DNA of 36,383 nt from the NCBI GenBank assembly GCA_938082635.1, contig CALLLI010000315.1, positions 1 to 36,383 of the forward strand, in the 5' to 3' direction. The notes beneath the pieces are model-generated. The model ran no database searches. It was not told the DNA's origin and was given only the letters and a program-made list of their open reading frames with translations. Positions 20,828 to 30,571 of the stretch are shown here, piece after piece. The translations under genes and the position numbers were made by a program. The DNA comes from an uncultured Verrucomicrobiales bacterium (lineage in GTDB: Bacteria; Verrucomicrobiota; Verrucomicrobiia; Verrucomicrobiales; DEV007). Each line of letters starts with the position of its first letter. Position 1 is the first letter of the stretch.

Positions 20828-20865
20828 AAAGAGAGTGGGGGATTCCCCGCTCTTTTCTAGTTTTT
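20828..20865 (+). terminator. Stem-loop followed by T-rich tract in the nusA upstream region
   Basis: AAAGAG.AGTGGGG-gatt-CCCCGCTCTTTT then CTAGTTTTT; imperfect stem. Confidence 0.45.
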
Positions 20866-20882
20866 AGACACAGCAAATAGAC

Positions 20883-22145
20883 ATGACGAGCGAACTCCTA
20901 GCACTCTTTGAGTATTACGAGAAAGAGAAGGGCATCGACCGCGAGACGATGGTCGAAGCCGTCGAATCGGCATTGCTGTCCGCCTCTCGCAAGAGCGTGA
21001 TTGGCAGGGCTCGCGAGCTAGAAGTGAAGATCGATCCAAAGAAAGGATCCATCAAGGCCTTCGCACATTTACTCGCCGTGGAAGATGTCGAGCATCCCTA
21101 CGACGAGATCGACATGGCAACGGCGCTCAAGATCAAGCCCGATGCTGTTATTGGCGATGAGATCGAGGTAGAGGTCACTCCGAAAGATTTCGGCCGCATT
21201 GCCGCGCAGACAGCAAAGCAAGCTATCATGCAGCGCCTCCGCCAAGCGGAGAAGGCGATGATCTATGACGAATTTAAGGACCGTGCTGGCGAGGTTGTCA
21301 GTGGCACCGTGCGTCGTTTCGAGAAGTCAGATGTCATGATCGACCTCGGCAAGTTCGAGGGAATCATGCCGTCACGGGAGCGCGTCAGCACGGAAGAATA
21401 CAACGTTGGTGATCGTCTGCGGGTCTATGTGGTTGCGGTAGAGAATGGACCACGCGGTCCTGAGATCATCCTTTCCCGGAGCCATCCTAACTTTGTCCGC
21501 CGTCTCTTCGAAGGCGAAGTCAGCGAGATTGCTGATCACACGGTGGAACTACGCTCCATTGCTCGCGAAGCTGGGTATCGCACAAAAATTGCTGTCCACA
21601 GTGAAGACGACAAGGTCGACCCCGTCGGCGCTTGTGTCGGATTACGTGGTGCTCGCGTGAAGAACATCGTTCGCGAACTGAACAATGAAAAAGTGGACAT
21701 CATCCGCTGGAGCACAGACATCCGCGAGTTTGTCACAGACGCCCTCAAGCCCGCGCAGATCCGTTCAATACAGATCAACGAAGAAGATCACCGCATCAGC
21801 ATCACTGTTGATGAAGAAGAACTTTCCAAAGCGATCGGCCGACGTGGCCAGAACGCTCGCCTCACCTCCAAGCTCGTAGGCTGGGATGTGCAGGTAGATA
21901 AAGACGAATCGGCACACGAAGCCTTTGAGGCCCGTGTGACGGAAGCGGCTGACGCTCTTGTCACCGCCCTCGAGATCACCCCAGAAATGGCCAATGTGTT
22001 TGTCACGAGCGGCATGGTGAATCTCGAAACCATTGCCACTGAAGCAGATCCCGAGGAAATCGCAGATATCCTCGAAGTCAGCGCTGAAGAGGCGGCCGCG
22101 ATCCATAAGCGAGCCAAGGACCAATTTGAAGCCTCCACTGCGTAA
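20883..22145 (+). CDS. nusA: Transcription termination/antitermination factor NusA
   Basis: S1 and KH regions: VVSGTVRRFEKSDVMIDLGKFEGIMPSRE, DPVGACVGLRGARVKNIVRELNNEKVDIIRWS, AIGRRGQNARLTSKLVGWDVQV. Confidence 0.96.
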   Translation: MTSELLALFEYYEKEKGIDRETMVEAVESALLSASRKSVIGRARELEVKIDPKKGSIKAFAHLLAVEDVEHPYDEIDMATALKIKPDAVIGDEIEVEVTPKDFGRIAAQTAKQAIMQRLRQAEKAMIYDEFKDRAGEVVSGTVRRFEKSDVMIDLGKFEGIMPSRERVSTEEYNVGDRLRVYVVAVENGPRGPEIILSRSHPNFVRRLFEGEVSEIADHTVELRSIAREAGYRTKIAVHSEDDKVDPVGACVGLRGARVKNIVRELNNEKVDIIRWSTDIREFVTDALKPAQIRSIQINEEDHRISITVDEEELSKAIGRRGQNARLTSKLVGWDVQVDKDESAHEAFEARVTEAADALVTALEITPEMANVFVTSGMVNLETIATEADPEEIADILEVSAEEAAAIHKRAKDQFEASTA

Positions 22146-22181
22146 TGCAATGACGGCTCTCTCCCAACAACGACCATTCGA

Positions 22182-24467
22182 ATGGCAGCGAAGAAACGAA
22201 CCAAAAGCGAAGATCAAGAGCAGCAGGCTTCTCCCGAAGCCGAGCCTGAGGCAGCTGCTCCTGAAGAAAAAGAAGAGGTGCTCGATTTAATCGATCCACC
22301 CAAGAAGAAGCGCGTTCGGAAGAAAGCCGCCAAGAAGAAGACCACCATTGCCGCCAAGAAAGCGGCAGGGGATGCATCTGCCGAAGAGAAGGCACCTGTA
22401 GAGGAGAAAGAAACTCTCGCAGATCGTAAAGCAGCCGCACTAAATCTGTTCGAGGAAGTCGAGAACAAGGCCGAAGCAAAGAAGAACGCTCCAGCAAAGA
22501 AGAAGCGAGCTACAGCCAAGAAGTCATCGTCCATCCTCCCTCCGATTTCTGCCATCCACGCAGAGAAAGAGAAAGCGATGTTGCCAGTCAAAGTCAAGGA
22601 GCCGGAACCGGAGGAAGCGCTAGAGCCAGCTGACAAAGCCGATTTTGACGACGACGACGACGACGACGACGACCAGGACGATGAGAAGATCATCAACATC
22701 AAGCCTCCGATCATCGTCAAGGAATTGGCCGACCGTATGGGCCTGAAACCTTTCAAGCTCATCGCCGAGTTGATGAAGCTTGAGGTCTTTGTCAGCGCTA
22801 ACAAATCAATCGAACCCGACGTCGCCGCAAAGGTGTGCGAAGTCTACGGTTTCTCCTTCGAGAAAGAGAAACGCGAGAAGGGCAAAGGCGTTCACAAGGT
22901 CGAAGAAATCGTCGAAGAACCTGAAGCACCGAAGGAAGAAGAGCAGCCGGAAGAAGAGCTTAAGCTCCGCGCGCCAATCATCACCTTCATGGGTCATGTG
23001 GACCACGGAAAGACTTCTTTGCTAGACCGCATCCGCGATGCACGCGTCACCAGTGGTGAAGCAGGCGGCATCACCCAGCATATCGGTGCTTACAGCGTCG
23101 CCGTGGGCGATCGCCATATCACCTTCCTAGACACCCCTGGTCACGCAGCCTTCACCCAGATGCGCGCCCGCGGTGCCATGGTGACTGACATTGTCGTGCT
23201 CGTGATCGCAGCGGATGACGGCTTCATGCCCCAGACCATTGAGGCCATGAATCACGCCAAGGCAGCTGGTGTCACCATCATGGTGGCGATCAATAAGTGT
23301 GATTTACCTGCAGCGGACGCCAACAAAGTGCGCATCCAAATGCAAGAAAACGATCTCGCTCCTGAAGATTGGGGCGGAACCACCATGGCCTTGGAAGTAT
23401 CCGCAGCCACCGGCGACGGAGTCGATAAGTTATTAGACATGATGGCGCTTCAAGCCGAGGTGCTCGAGCTGCGCTCGAATCCAGAAGTCCCTGCTCGCGG
23501 CACCATCATCGAGTCCAGCATGCAGCCCGGCAAGGGCCCAACTGCTTCCGTCGTCGTGCAAATGGGCACGATCAAAGTCGGCACGCCATTCATCTGTGGT
23601 CCGTTCCACGGCAAGGTGAAGAGCTTGCTCAACGACCAAGGAGAAGCAATCACCGAAGCCGGCCCGGCACTTCCAATAGAACTGTTAGGCTTCAGCGGCC
23701 TTCCAAATGTCGGTGATGAAATCGTCGAGATGGAGACCGAGCGTGCGGCGAAGAAACTCAGCGATGAGCGCCAGCACGAGATGCGTCAAGAGAAGCTCGT
23801 CAAGCGTAAGAAGTCGACCCTCGAGACATTGCTGACCAATCTTGCCGAAGGCGAGAAGAAGGTCTTCAAGGCCGTTCTCAAAACGGACGTCCAAGGTTCT
23901 TCTCAGGCCATCCAAGGTGCGCTTGCTGAAATCGTGAGTGAGAAAATCACTCTAGACATCATTCACAGTGCCGCCGGTGCCATTTCGGAATCGGACATTC
24001 TTCTGGCCAGCGCCTCAGATGCCGTTGTGTTAGGATTCAATGTGAAAGTTGAAGGCAAAGCCGTGAAGGTTGCCAAACGCGAAGGCGTCCAGGTAAAACT
24101 CTATAGTATCATCTACGAACTCATCGATCAGGTGACAGAAGGCATGCTCGGCATGCTCGATCCTGAGCATCGTGAGAATACCTTGGGACACGCCAAGGTG
24201 CTCGACGTCTTCAAACTCTCTCGCGGTATCGTGGCTGGTTGTGTGGTGACGAACGGTCGCCTGCAGCGCAATGCACGCGCTCGCGTCATCCGCGATGATC
24301 AGCCTGTATTCGATGGCGGGTTCGCAACCCTCCGCCGATTCAAGGAAGACGTGAAGGAAGTTCGCAATGGCCTCGAATGCGGTGTCCGTCTCGGAGACTT
24401 TGTCGAGTATAAGAAGGACGACATCATCGAGTGCTACGAACTCGAGAGGCTTGAACAAAAGCTCTAA
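22182..24467 (+). CDS. infB: Translation initiation factor IF-2
   Basis: [44 protein letters not shown]; Lys/Glu-rich N-terminal extension. Confidence 0.97.
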   Translation: MAAKKRTKSEDQEQQASPEAEPEAAAPEEKEEVLDLIDPPKKKRVRKKAAKKKTTIAAKKAAGDASAEEKAPVEEKETLADRKAAALNLFEEVENKAEAKKNAPAKKKRATAKKSSSILPPISAIHAEKEKAMLPVKVKEPEPEEALEPADKADFDDDDDDDDDQDDEKIINIKPPIIVKELADRMGLKPFKLIAELMKLEVFVSANKSIEPDVAAKVCEVYGFSFEKEKREKGKGVHKVEEIVEEPEAPKEEEQPEEELKLRAPIITFMGHVDHGKTSLLDRIRDARVTSGEAGGITQHIGAYSVAVGDRHITFLDTPGHAAFTQMRARGAMVTDIVVLVIAADDGFMPQTIEAMNHAKAAGVTIMVAINKCDLPAADANKVRIQMQENDLAPEDWGGTTMALEVSAATGDGVDKLLDMMALQAEVLELRSNPEVPARGTIIESSMQPGKGPTASVVVQMGTIKVGTPFICGPFHGKVKSLLNDQGEAITEAGPALPIELLGFSGLPNVGDEIVEMETERAAKKLSDERQHEMRQEKLVKRKKSTLETLLTNLAEGEKKVFKAVLKTDVQGSSQAIQGALAEIVSEKITLDIIHSAAGAISESDILLASASDAVVLGFNVKVEGKAVKVAKREGVQVKLYSIIYELIDQVTEGMLGMLDPEHRENTLGHAKVLDVFKLSRGIVAGCVVTNGRLQRNARARVIRDDQPVFDGGFATLRRFKEDVKEVRNGLECGVRLGDFVEYKKDDIIECYELERLEQKL
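22647..22673 (+). repeat. (GAC)9 trinucleotide tract encoding nine Asp in IF-2 linker
   Basis: Uninterrupted gacgacgac... in frame with infB. Confidence 0.9.
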
Positions 24468-24534
24468 CACTTAGACGCCTCGCTGTCGTTAGCTGGACCT
24501 CTTCCAGGCCATAACCTAGTCCCTACTCATCGCC

Positions 24535-24906
24535 ATGAGCCAACGTCTCAAACGTGTGAACGAACTCCTCAAGCAGGAGATCAGTCTGATCTTCCAAAAG
24601 GACTTAGACTTCATCAACGCGCTCGTCACCGTCAATGGAGTTGAGATCACCACGGATCTCAAGCAGGCCATGGTCTATGTCGGCGTTCTCGGCTCTGACA
24701 AAGACCGCGAACGCGCACTCGGCCAGATGGCCAAGCGTCGCGGGTTCATTCAAGGGCGCATCGCCAAACGCATCACCTTACGAGAAACGCCCCAGCTCAT
24801 GTTCCGCATGGATGACTCGGTCGCCCGTGGGACGTCCGTGATCTCTATCATGGAAGACATTGAGATCCCCGACGAATTGCCCCCAGAAACGGGCACGTTC
24901 AAATAG
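24535..24906 (+). CDS. rbfA: Ribosome-binding factor A
   Basis: MSQRLKRVNELLKQEISLIFQ..., LRETPQLMFRMDDSVARG; position after infB. Confidence 0.92.
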   Translation: MSQRLKRVNELLKQEISLIFQKDLDFINALVTVNGVEITTDLKQAMVYVGVLGSDKDRERALGQMAKRRGFIQGRIAKRITLRETPQLMFRMDDSVARGTSVISIMEDIEIPDELPPETGTFK

Positions 24907-24920
24907 AGAAAAGAGACACC

Positions 24921-25913
24921 ATGACTACGGAGAACGTTTCCTTTGCCACTATTCGCGAACAAATCGATGCGCATGATCGCTTTGTCTTGCTCAGCCATGT
25001 CCGTCCGGATGCCGATGCCATTGGATCTCAGCTAGGACTCGCTCACAGCTTGTTAGAGTTAGGCAAAGAAGTCACCCTGCTCACCGAAGACGGCGTTCCC
25101 AGCAGCCTCGCCTTTCTACCGGGGACAGATTTCATTAAGACACCCGATCTCTCCACAGAGATCGATGCTGAGGTCGTCTTCGCACTCGATACCGCCACCA
25201 AACCGCGTCTTGGAGAAAAGGTGAATGCCGCCGTTGCTGGCATCCCCCACTGGATCAACATCGATCACCACATCACCAATCCACGCTACGCCAACCTGAA
25301 TCACATTGATTCGAACGCTCCTGCTACTGGCGAAATCCTTTACGACTTCTTGGACTCCACCGAGATGCCTATTCCACAGGCGTCTGCTGAGAATCTCTAC
25401 GCAGCCATTTCCACGGATACCGGCTCATTCCAATTCCCTAGCACCACCGCGAAGACCTACCGCATTGGCGCAAGTCTGCTGGAGAAAGGGGTACGCATCG
25501 GAGAAATCAATCAGCTGCTCTACGAGAACTTTCCTTTCCGCCGGATCGAACTACTTCGCGAGCTACTTAATTCACTGAAGGTCACTGGCGACGGCAAAGT
25601 CGCGAGTTGGCGCCTCACTCAAGAAACCGTACAACGGTTAGGGTTAGAACTCGATGACAGCGAAGGGCTGATTGACCATCTTCGCTCTATCCAAGGCGTC
25701 CATGTCGCCGTCTTCTTTGAAGAACTCGACACAGGAAAGATCCGAGTGAGTTCACGTTCTAAAGATGACCGTGTTGACGTCGGCCAAGTGTGTGGTCACT
25801 TCGGCGGCGGCGGTCACAAACTCGCAGCGGGCGCTCGCATGACAGGCCCCATCGAAACCGCTGAATCTAAATTTCTTACCCAAGTATATGATGCACTCGA
25901 AGGAATCGGTTGA
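24921..25913 (+). CDS. nrnA: DHH/DHHA1 phosphoesterase, NrnA-like oligoribonuclease/pAp phosphatase
   Basis: LLSHVRPDADAIGSQLGL, INIDHHITN, VCGHFGGGGHKLAAGARM. Confidence 0.9.
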   Translation: MTTENVSFATIREQIDAHDRFVLLSHVRPDADAIGSQLGLAHSLLELGKEVTLLTEDGVPSSLAFLPGTDFIKTPDLSTEIDAEVVFALDTATKPRLGEKVNAAVAGIPHWINIDHHITNPRYANLNHIDSNAPATGEILYDFLDSTEMPIPQASAENLYAAISTDTGSFQFPSTTAKTYRIGASLLEKGVRIGEINQLLYENFPFRRIELLRELLNSLKVTGDGKVASWRLTQETVQRLGLELDDSEGLIDHLRSIQGVHVAVFFEELDTGKIRVSSRSKDDRVDVGQVCGHFGGGGHKLAAGARMTGPIETAESKFLTQVYDALEGIG

Positions 25914-26613
25914 TGGAGTCTTGCTAGTCGACAAAGAACCTGGCATGACTTCGCATGACGTGGTCAGCCTCGCTCGGAAACGTCTCGGCATCAAGAAGAT
26001 CGGTCACTGTGGCACGCTCGATCCCATGGCCACCGGTCTGCTCATCCTCGTCATCGGTCGCGCCACAAAGATCCAAGACCTCTTGATGAGTGAGGACAAA
26101 GAATACGAAGGCACCGTCACACTCGGTACCACCACCGATACTCAAGACAAGGAGGGCAAGATCCTAGAAGAGAAGCCCGTACCTGAGCTGACAGAAGCCG
26201 AAGTGCGTGCCCCCTTCGAAACCATGCAGGGAGACTTCTATCAGACGCCTCCCATGGTCTCCGCCATCAAGAAGGACGGCGTGCCCCTCTACAAGCTCGC
26301 CCGCCAAGGCAAAACGGTCGAACGCGAGCCACGTCTTGTACACGTGTTCGGCTACAATATCCTACGCCTCGCCCTGCCCGAGATCGATTTCCGCGTCATC
26401 TGCAGCAAGGGCTTCTACGTCCGCACTTACGCAGATGAAGTTGGCAAAGAGCTAGGATGTGGCGCTCATCTCTCTGCTCTACGCCGTACCCGCTCCGGCA
26501 ACTTCAATCTCGAACGCTCCGTCACCGTCGCAGCCATGCGCGAACTCGGCCCGATCGAGCTTGGCCCCATGCTCATCAGCCTGCCCGAAGTCTCACGGTT
26601 ACGCGGCGCCTAG
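25888..26613 (+). CDS. truB: tRNA pseudouridine(55) synthase
   Basis: VDGVLLVDKEPGMTSHDVV, KIGHCGTLDPMATGLL, TPPMVSAIKKDGVPLYKLARQG, SKGFYVRTYADEVG. Confidence 0.95.
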   Translation: MMHSKESVDGVLLVDKEPGMTSHDVVSLARKRLGIKKIGHCGTLDPMATGLLILVIGRATKIQDLLMSEDKEYEGTVTLGTTTDTQDKEGKILEEKPVPELTEAEVRAPFETMQGDFYQTPPMVSAIKKDGVPLYKLARQGKTVEREPRLVHVFGYNILRLALPEIDFRVICSKGFYVRTYADEVGKELGCGAHLSALRRTRSGNFNLERSVTVAAMRELGPIELGPMLISLPEVSRLRGA

Positions 26614-26617
26614 CATC

Positions 26618-27538
26618 ATGGCCATTCTCTCGACCATCGATGCTCTGGGTAGCCTCGACGGTCCAGTGCATGTTGCCATCGGTGTCTTTGACGGAGTTCA
26701 CCGCGGGCACCAGGCCGTCCTCCAAAGCGCGCGTACATCGGCAAACAGTACCGGAGGGAACCCGGTCGTCGCCACGTTCCATCCGCATCCGGCTGAAGTC
26801 CTTGCGCCTGACAAAGCTCCTAAACGTCTCACCCCACTCTCTCACCAAGCAACACTGTTCGAGAGACAAGGCATCGAGACTACCCTAGCCATCCCATTTG
26901 ATCGAGCCATGGCGAGCCTCACCGCAGAGGCTTTCATTGAAAAACTAAACTCAACCTGCCAACTAGCGAGCATCCATGTCGGTACCGACTGGGCATTCGG
27001 CAAAGGACGGCATGGCAATCTGACACTCTTACAAGAGCTTGGCGCAGAGCACGGATTCAAAGTTCACGGAATCGCTCCGGTGTTAGAGGATGATACCCGA
27101 ATAAGCAGCACGACAATTCGCCACGCGATCAGCCAAGGTGACCTCGCTACCACTGAAGGACTTCTTGGCCGTCCCTACAGTCTCTACGGAGAAGTTGTCC
27201 ACGGAGACCACCTCGGCAGGCAGCTTGGGTTCCCCACCGCAAATCTCGACATCGCCACCCAGGCACTGCCGCCCTACGGCGTCTACATCGTCCGCCTCAT
27301 CTCTCATGAGAATCGCCCAGGCATTGCCAACCTTGGCATTCGTCCAACCGTAAGTCGAGAACAAGCCCTGCGCTTTGAAGTACACCTGCTCGATTGGGAA
27401 GGTGATCTCTACGGACAAATTGCGGAAGCCACCTTGCTGCACCAGCTCAGACCAGAGCAGCGCTTTGCAGGTCTTCCCGAGCTGAGGGAGCAGATCGATC
27501 GCGACCTCTCTCAGGCACGAGAGTGGCTCGACGCCTAG
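26618..27538 (+). CDS. ribF: Bifunctional riboflavin kinase/FAD synthetase
   Basis: VAIGVFDGVHRGHQAVL, VGTDWAFGKGRHGNLTLL, RQLGFPTANLD, GIANLGIRPTV; ATG at 26618 taken instead of the upstream ORF extension. Confidence 0.93.
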   Translation: MAILSTIDALGSLDGPVHVAIGVFDGVHRGHQAVLQSARTSANSTGGNPVVATFHPHPAEVLAPDKAPKRLTPLSHQATLFERQGIETTLAIPFDRAMASLTAEAFIEKLNSTCQLASIHVGTDWAFGKGRHGNLTLLQELGAEHGFKVHGIAPVLEDDTRISSTTIRHAISQGDLATTEGLLGRPYSLYGEVVHGDHLGRQLGFPTANLDIATQALPPYGVYIVRLISHENRPGIANLGIRPTVSREQALRFEVHLLDWEGDLYGQIAEATLLHQLRPEQRFAGLPELREQIDRDLSQAREWLDA

Positions 27539-27643
27539 CTCTATCCACCCTTTTAAGGGTCCAGAGACGCAAAGGAATGAAACATTTCCAGAAATCTCAT
27601 TTCCTTCTTGGTAACCAATTTCTACATGCGATCTACTGCCATT

Positions 27644-29005
27644 ATGAAGATTTGCTGCATTGGCGCAGGTTACGTGGGCGGACCAACCATGGCGATGATC
27701 GCCCACCAGTGTCACGACATCACTGTCACCGTGGTGGATGTGAATGAGACCAGAATTGCCGCTTGGAACTCGGACACATTGCCCATTCACGAGCCCGGGC
27801 TCGATGACATCGTCAAAGGACGCCGTGGGCAGAACCTCTTCTTCGATACCAATGTCGACAAGGCCATCCTCGAAGGTGACATCATCTTCATCTGCGTCGG
27901 CACGCCCACCAAGACCTTCGGTGTTGGTGCCGGACGTGCTGCTGACCTCCGCTACATCGAGACTTGCGCACGCCGGATCGCCTCCATTGCCACCACGGAC
28001 AAGATCATCGTCGAGAAATCTACCATCCCGGTGCGCACCGCCAACTCGATCAAGCGCATTCTCAAAGCCGGAAATGCCCAAGCAAGCTTCGAGGTCCTCT
28101 CCAATCCCGAGTTCCTCGCAGAAGGCACCGCCATTGAAGACCTAACAGAACCCGATCGCGTTCTCATCGGTGGCGAGTGTGACGATTCCGTTGAGAAACT
28201 CGCTAGCATTTATGCCCGATGGATACCCCGCGAGCGTGTCCTCACGACCAATCTCTGGTCATCCGAACTCTCCAAACTCACAGCCAACGCCTTCCTCGCA
28301 CAACGCATTTCTTCTATCAATGCCATTTCGGCACTCTGTGAGGCTACCAACGCAGAAGTCGACGAAGTCGCTCACGCTATCGGCACCGACAGCCGCATCG
28401 GCCCCAAATTCCTCAAAGCCTCCGTCGGCTTCGGCGGCTCTTGTTTCCAGAAAGACATCCTCAACCTCGTCTACCTCTGCGAACATTACGGCCTACAAGA
28501 AGTAGCCGACTACTGGGAGCAAGTGGTCAAAATGAATGACTATCAGAAACGTCGTTTCTATGAACGCATCGTTGGCACCATGTTCAACACGGTTTCCTCG
28601 AAGACGATCGCCATCTGGGGCTTCGCCTTTAAGAAGGACACCGATGACACGCGCGAATCCGCCGCCATCGCCGTCTGCCAGAACCTCCTCGGAGAGCAAG
28701 CGCAACTCAACATCTTCGACCCACAGGTCTCGAAAGAACGCATCTTCGAAGACCTCGGGAGCATCGCCAATGACGACAATGTGCATATCTGTCAATCAGC
28801 CGAAGAAGCCGCCTCAGGCGCCCACGCAATCGCCATTCTGACCGAATGGGACACTTTCGCCGAGCAGGACTTCGCAAAGATCTACGACTACATGCCCAAG
28901 CCCGCCTTCTTCTTCGACGGACGCAACATCTCGGACCTCGAGAAACTCCGCGAGATCGGCTTCGAAGCCTACGGCGTCGGCCAAGGCAGGCCTCCTGCGG
29001 TCTAA
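27644..29005 (+). CDS. ugd: UDP-glucose 6-dehydrogenase, eukaryote-like subtype
   Basis: [90 protein letters not shown]. Confidence 0.93.
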   Translation: MKICCIGAGYVGGPTMAMIAHQCHDITVTVVDVNETRIAAWNSDTLPIHEPGLDDIVKGRRGQNLFFDTNVDKAILEGDIIFICVGTPTKTFGVGAGRAADLRYIETCARRIASIATTDKIIVEKSTIPVRTANSIKRILKAGNAQASFEVLSNPEFLAEGTAIEDLTEPDRVLIGGECDDSVEKLASIYARWIPRERVLTTNLWSSELSKLTANAFLAQRISSINAISALCEATNAEVDEVAHAIGTDSRIGPKFLKASVGFGGSCFQKDILNLVYLCEHYGLQEVADYWEQVVKMNDYQKRRFYERIVGTMFNTVSSKTIAIWGFAFKKDTDDTRESAAIAVCQNLLGEQAQLNIFDPQVSKERIFEDLGSIANDDNVHICQSAEEAASGAHAIAILTEWDTFAEQDFAKIYDYMPKPAFFFDGRNISDLEKLREIGFEAYGVGQGRPPAV

Positions 29006-29080
29006 CGCGAAGGCACTCATCAAGGAAAGGCGACTCTCTTGTCGCCCTGGATTTTCCGGCCAACAATGATTGGCTAAGGA

Positions 29081-30571
29081 ATGTTCAGAGCCCTTCTCAT
29101 CACGACGCTCCTGTTGGCGACAGCCAACGCCGCCGATCGTCCCAACATCATCTTCCTTTTCGCCGACGACCAGCGAGCAGACACGGTAGGAGCCCACGGC
29201 AACCCACACATCCAGACACCCAATCTCGACCAGCTCAGCAAGGAGGGTTTCAGCTTCCGGCGCAACTACTGCGCCGGCTCCTTCAGCGGTGCGGTGTGTG
29301 TCGCCAGTCGCGCCATGCTCATGACCGGGCGCCACTGGATGCGCATCCCCGGCAAACGAGTGGCCTCGGACTGGAAGGGCTTGCCGTTGCTCCCGTCTCG
29401 ATTGGCATCGGAAGCCAACTACCAGAACTTCATCGTCGGCAAATGGCACAACGGCAAAGCCACGCTTCAACAAGCCTTCACCTCAGGAACGTCCGTCTAC
29501 ATGGGCGGCATGGCCAACCACGCCGACTTCGTTGTGCAAGACCTCTCTGACGGAAACCTAAGTCCAAAGCGCGCTGCGGGCGGTTTTTCTAGCACAGTCT
29601 TCGCGGATGCCGCGATCGAGTACATCGAGACCGCCGACACGAAGAACCCGTTCTTCCTCTATGTCGCCTTCATGGCACCGCACGACCCACGCAACCCGCC
29701 TGAGAAGTACCGCCAAATCTACTACGACAAGTGCCCACCGCTGCCGAAGAACTTCCTGCCTAAGCACCCTTTCAAAAACGCACCGCAAGCAACCTCAGGC
29801 CGTGATGAAGGGCTCGCACCGTGGCCGCGAACGGAGAAAGTCGTCAGCGATCAGCTCTGCGAATACTACGGCCTCGTCACCCATCTCGACGAGCAAGTCG
29901 GCCGCATCATGAAGGCGCTCGAAGGGACCCCTCACGCCGACAATACTTACATTGTCTACACCGCAGACCACGGGCTTGCCATGGGCAGCCACGGTTTGCT
30001 CGGCAAACAGAACGTCTACGAGCAAAGCATGCGTTGCCCGCTCATCATACGCGGTCCCGGCATCCCCGGTGGTGCCTCAAGCGAGACCTTCACCTACGTC
30101 CACGACCTCTACGCCACCGTCTGCGGGTTCGCGGGTGTAAACGCGCCTAATGGAACCGATGCCAAAGACCTAAATCCTATCATAAGCGGAAAAGCAACGC
30201 ATGTTCGAGACTCCGTCTTCCTCCCATTCCAGAACAACCAGCGCGCAGTCAGCGACGGCCAATGGAAATTGCACATCTACCCAAAGATCAACCATCGCCT
30301 CCTCTTCGACCTAAAATCTGACCCTCACGAAACAAACAACCTCGCCAACAACACGGCGAATGAACCACAGATAGAAAGCATGACCGCCCTCATGGAATCC
30401 TGGCGAACTCGGCTCGGCGACAAAGACCCACTCCGCGTCGAGTCCCCCGACCCAAAGGAACCAATTTACGACAATGCTAAGCGCACCCTCGACGTCTGGC
30501 AGCCCAAATGGATCCGCGACAAGTATTTCGATGGCCGCGATGATCCCACACACGGCCCAAAGAAACGCTAG
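29081..30571 (+). CDS. Secreted sulfatase
   Basis: PNIIFLFADDQRADTVGAHGNP, CVASRAMLMTGRH formylglycine-type motif, YTADHGLAMGSHGLLGKQNVYEQSMRCPLIIRGPG. Confidence 0.92.
   Translation: MFRALLITTLLLATANAADRPNIIFLFADDQRADTVGAHGNPHIQTPNLDQLSKEGFSFRRNYCAGSFSGAVCVASRAMLMTGRHWMRIPGKRVASDWKGLPLLPSRLASEANYQNFIVGKWHNGKATLQQAFTSGTSVYMGGMANHADFVVQDLSDGNLSPKRAAGGFSSTVFADAAIEYIETADTKNPFFLYVAFMAPHDPRNPPEKYRQIYYDKCPPLPKNFLPKHPFKNAPQATSGRDEGLAPWPRTEKVVSDQLCEYYGLVTHLDEQVGRIMKALEGTPHADNTYIVYTADHGLAMGSHGLLGKQNVYEQSMRCPLIIRGPGIPGGASSETFTYVHDLYATVCGFAGVNAPNGTDAKDLNPIISGKATHVRDSVFLPFQNNQRAVSDGQWKLHIYPKINHRLLFDLKSDPHETNNLANNTANEPQIESMTALMESWRTRLGDKDPLRVESPDPKEPIYDNAKRTLDVWQPKWIRDKYFDGRDDPTHGPKKR

Noticed and set aside
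22214-22804. 196-aa minus-strand ORF rich in Ser
   Set aside because: Antisense of the Lys/Asp-rich IF-2 N-terminus; the Ser runs are the reverse reading of the GAC repeat.
26459-26617. N-terminal extension of ribF and ORF 26457..26888
   Set aside because: Lie out of frame in the conserved truB C-terminus and ribF; RibF-like sequence begins at 26618.
27548-27561. ACCCTTTTAAGGGT hairpin between ribF and ugd
   Set aside because: Short stem with a 2-nt loop and no T-tract; too weak to call a terminator.
27083-28081. 332-aa minus-strand ORF
   Set aside because: Antisense to ribF and ugd, both with clear family motifs; the translation has no recognisable domain and follows from codon bias.
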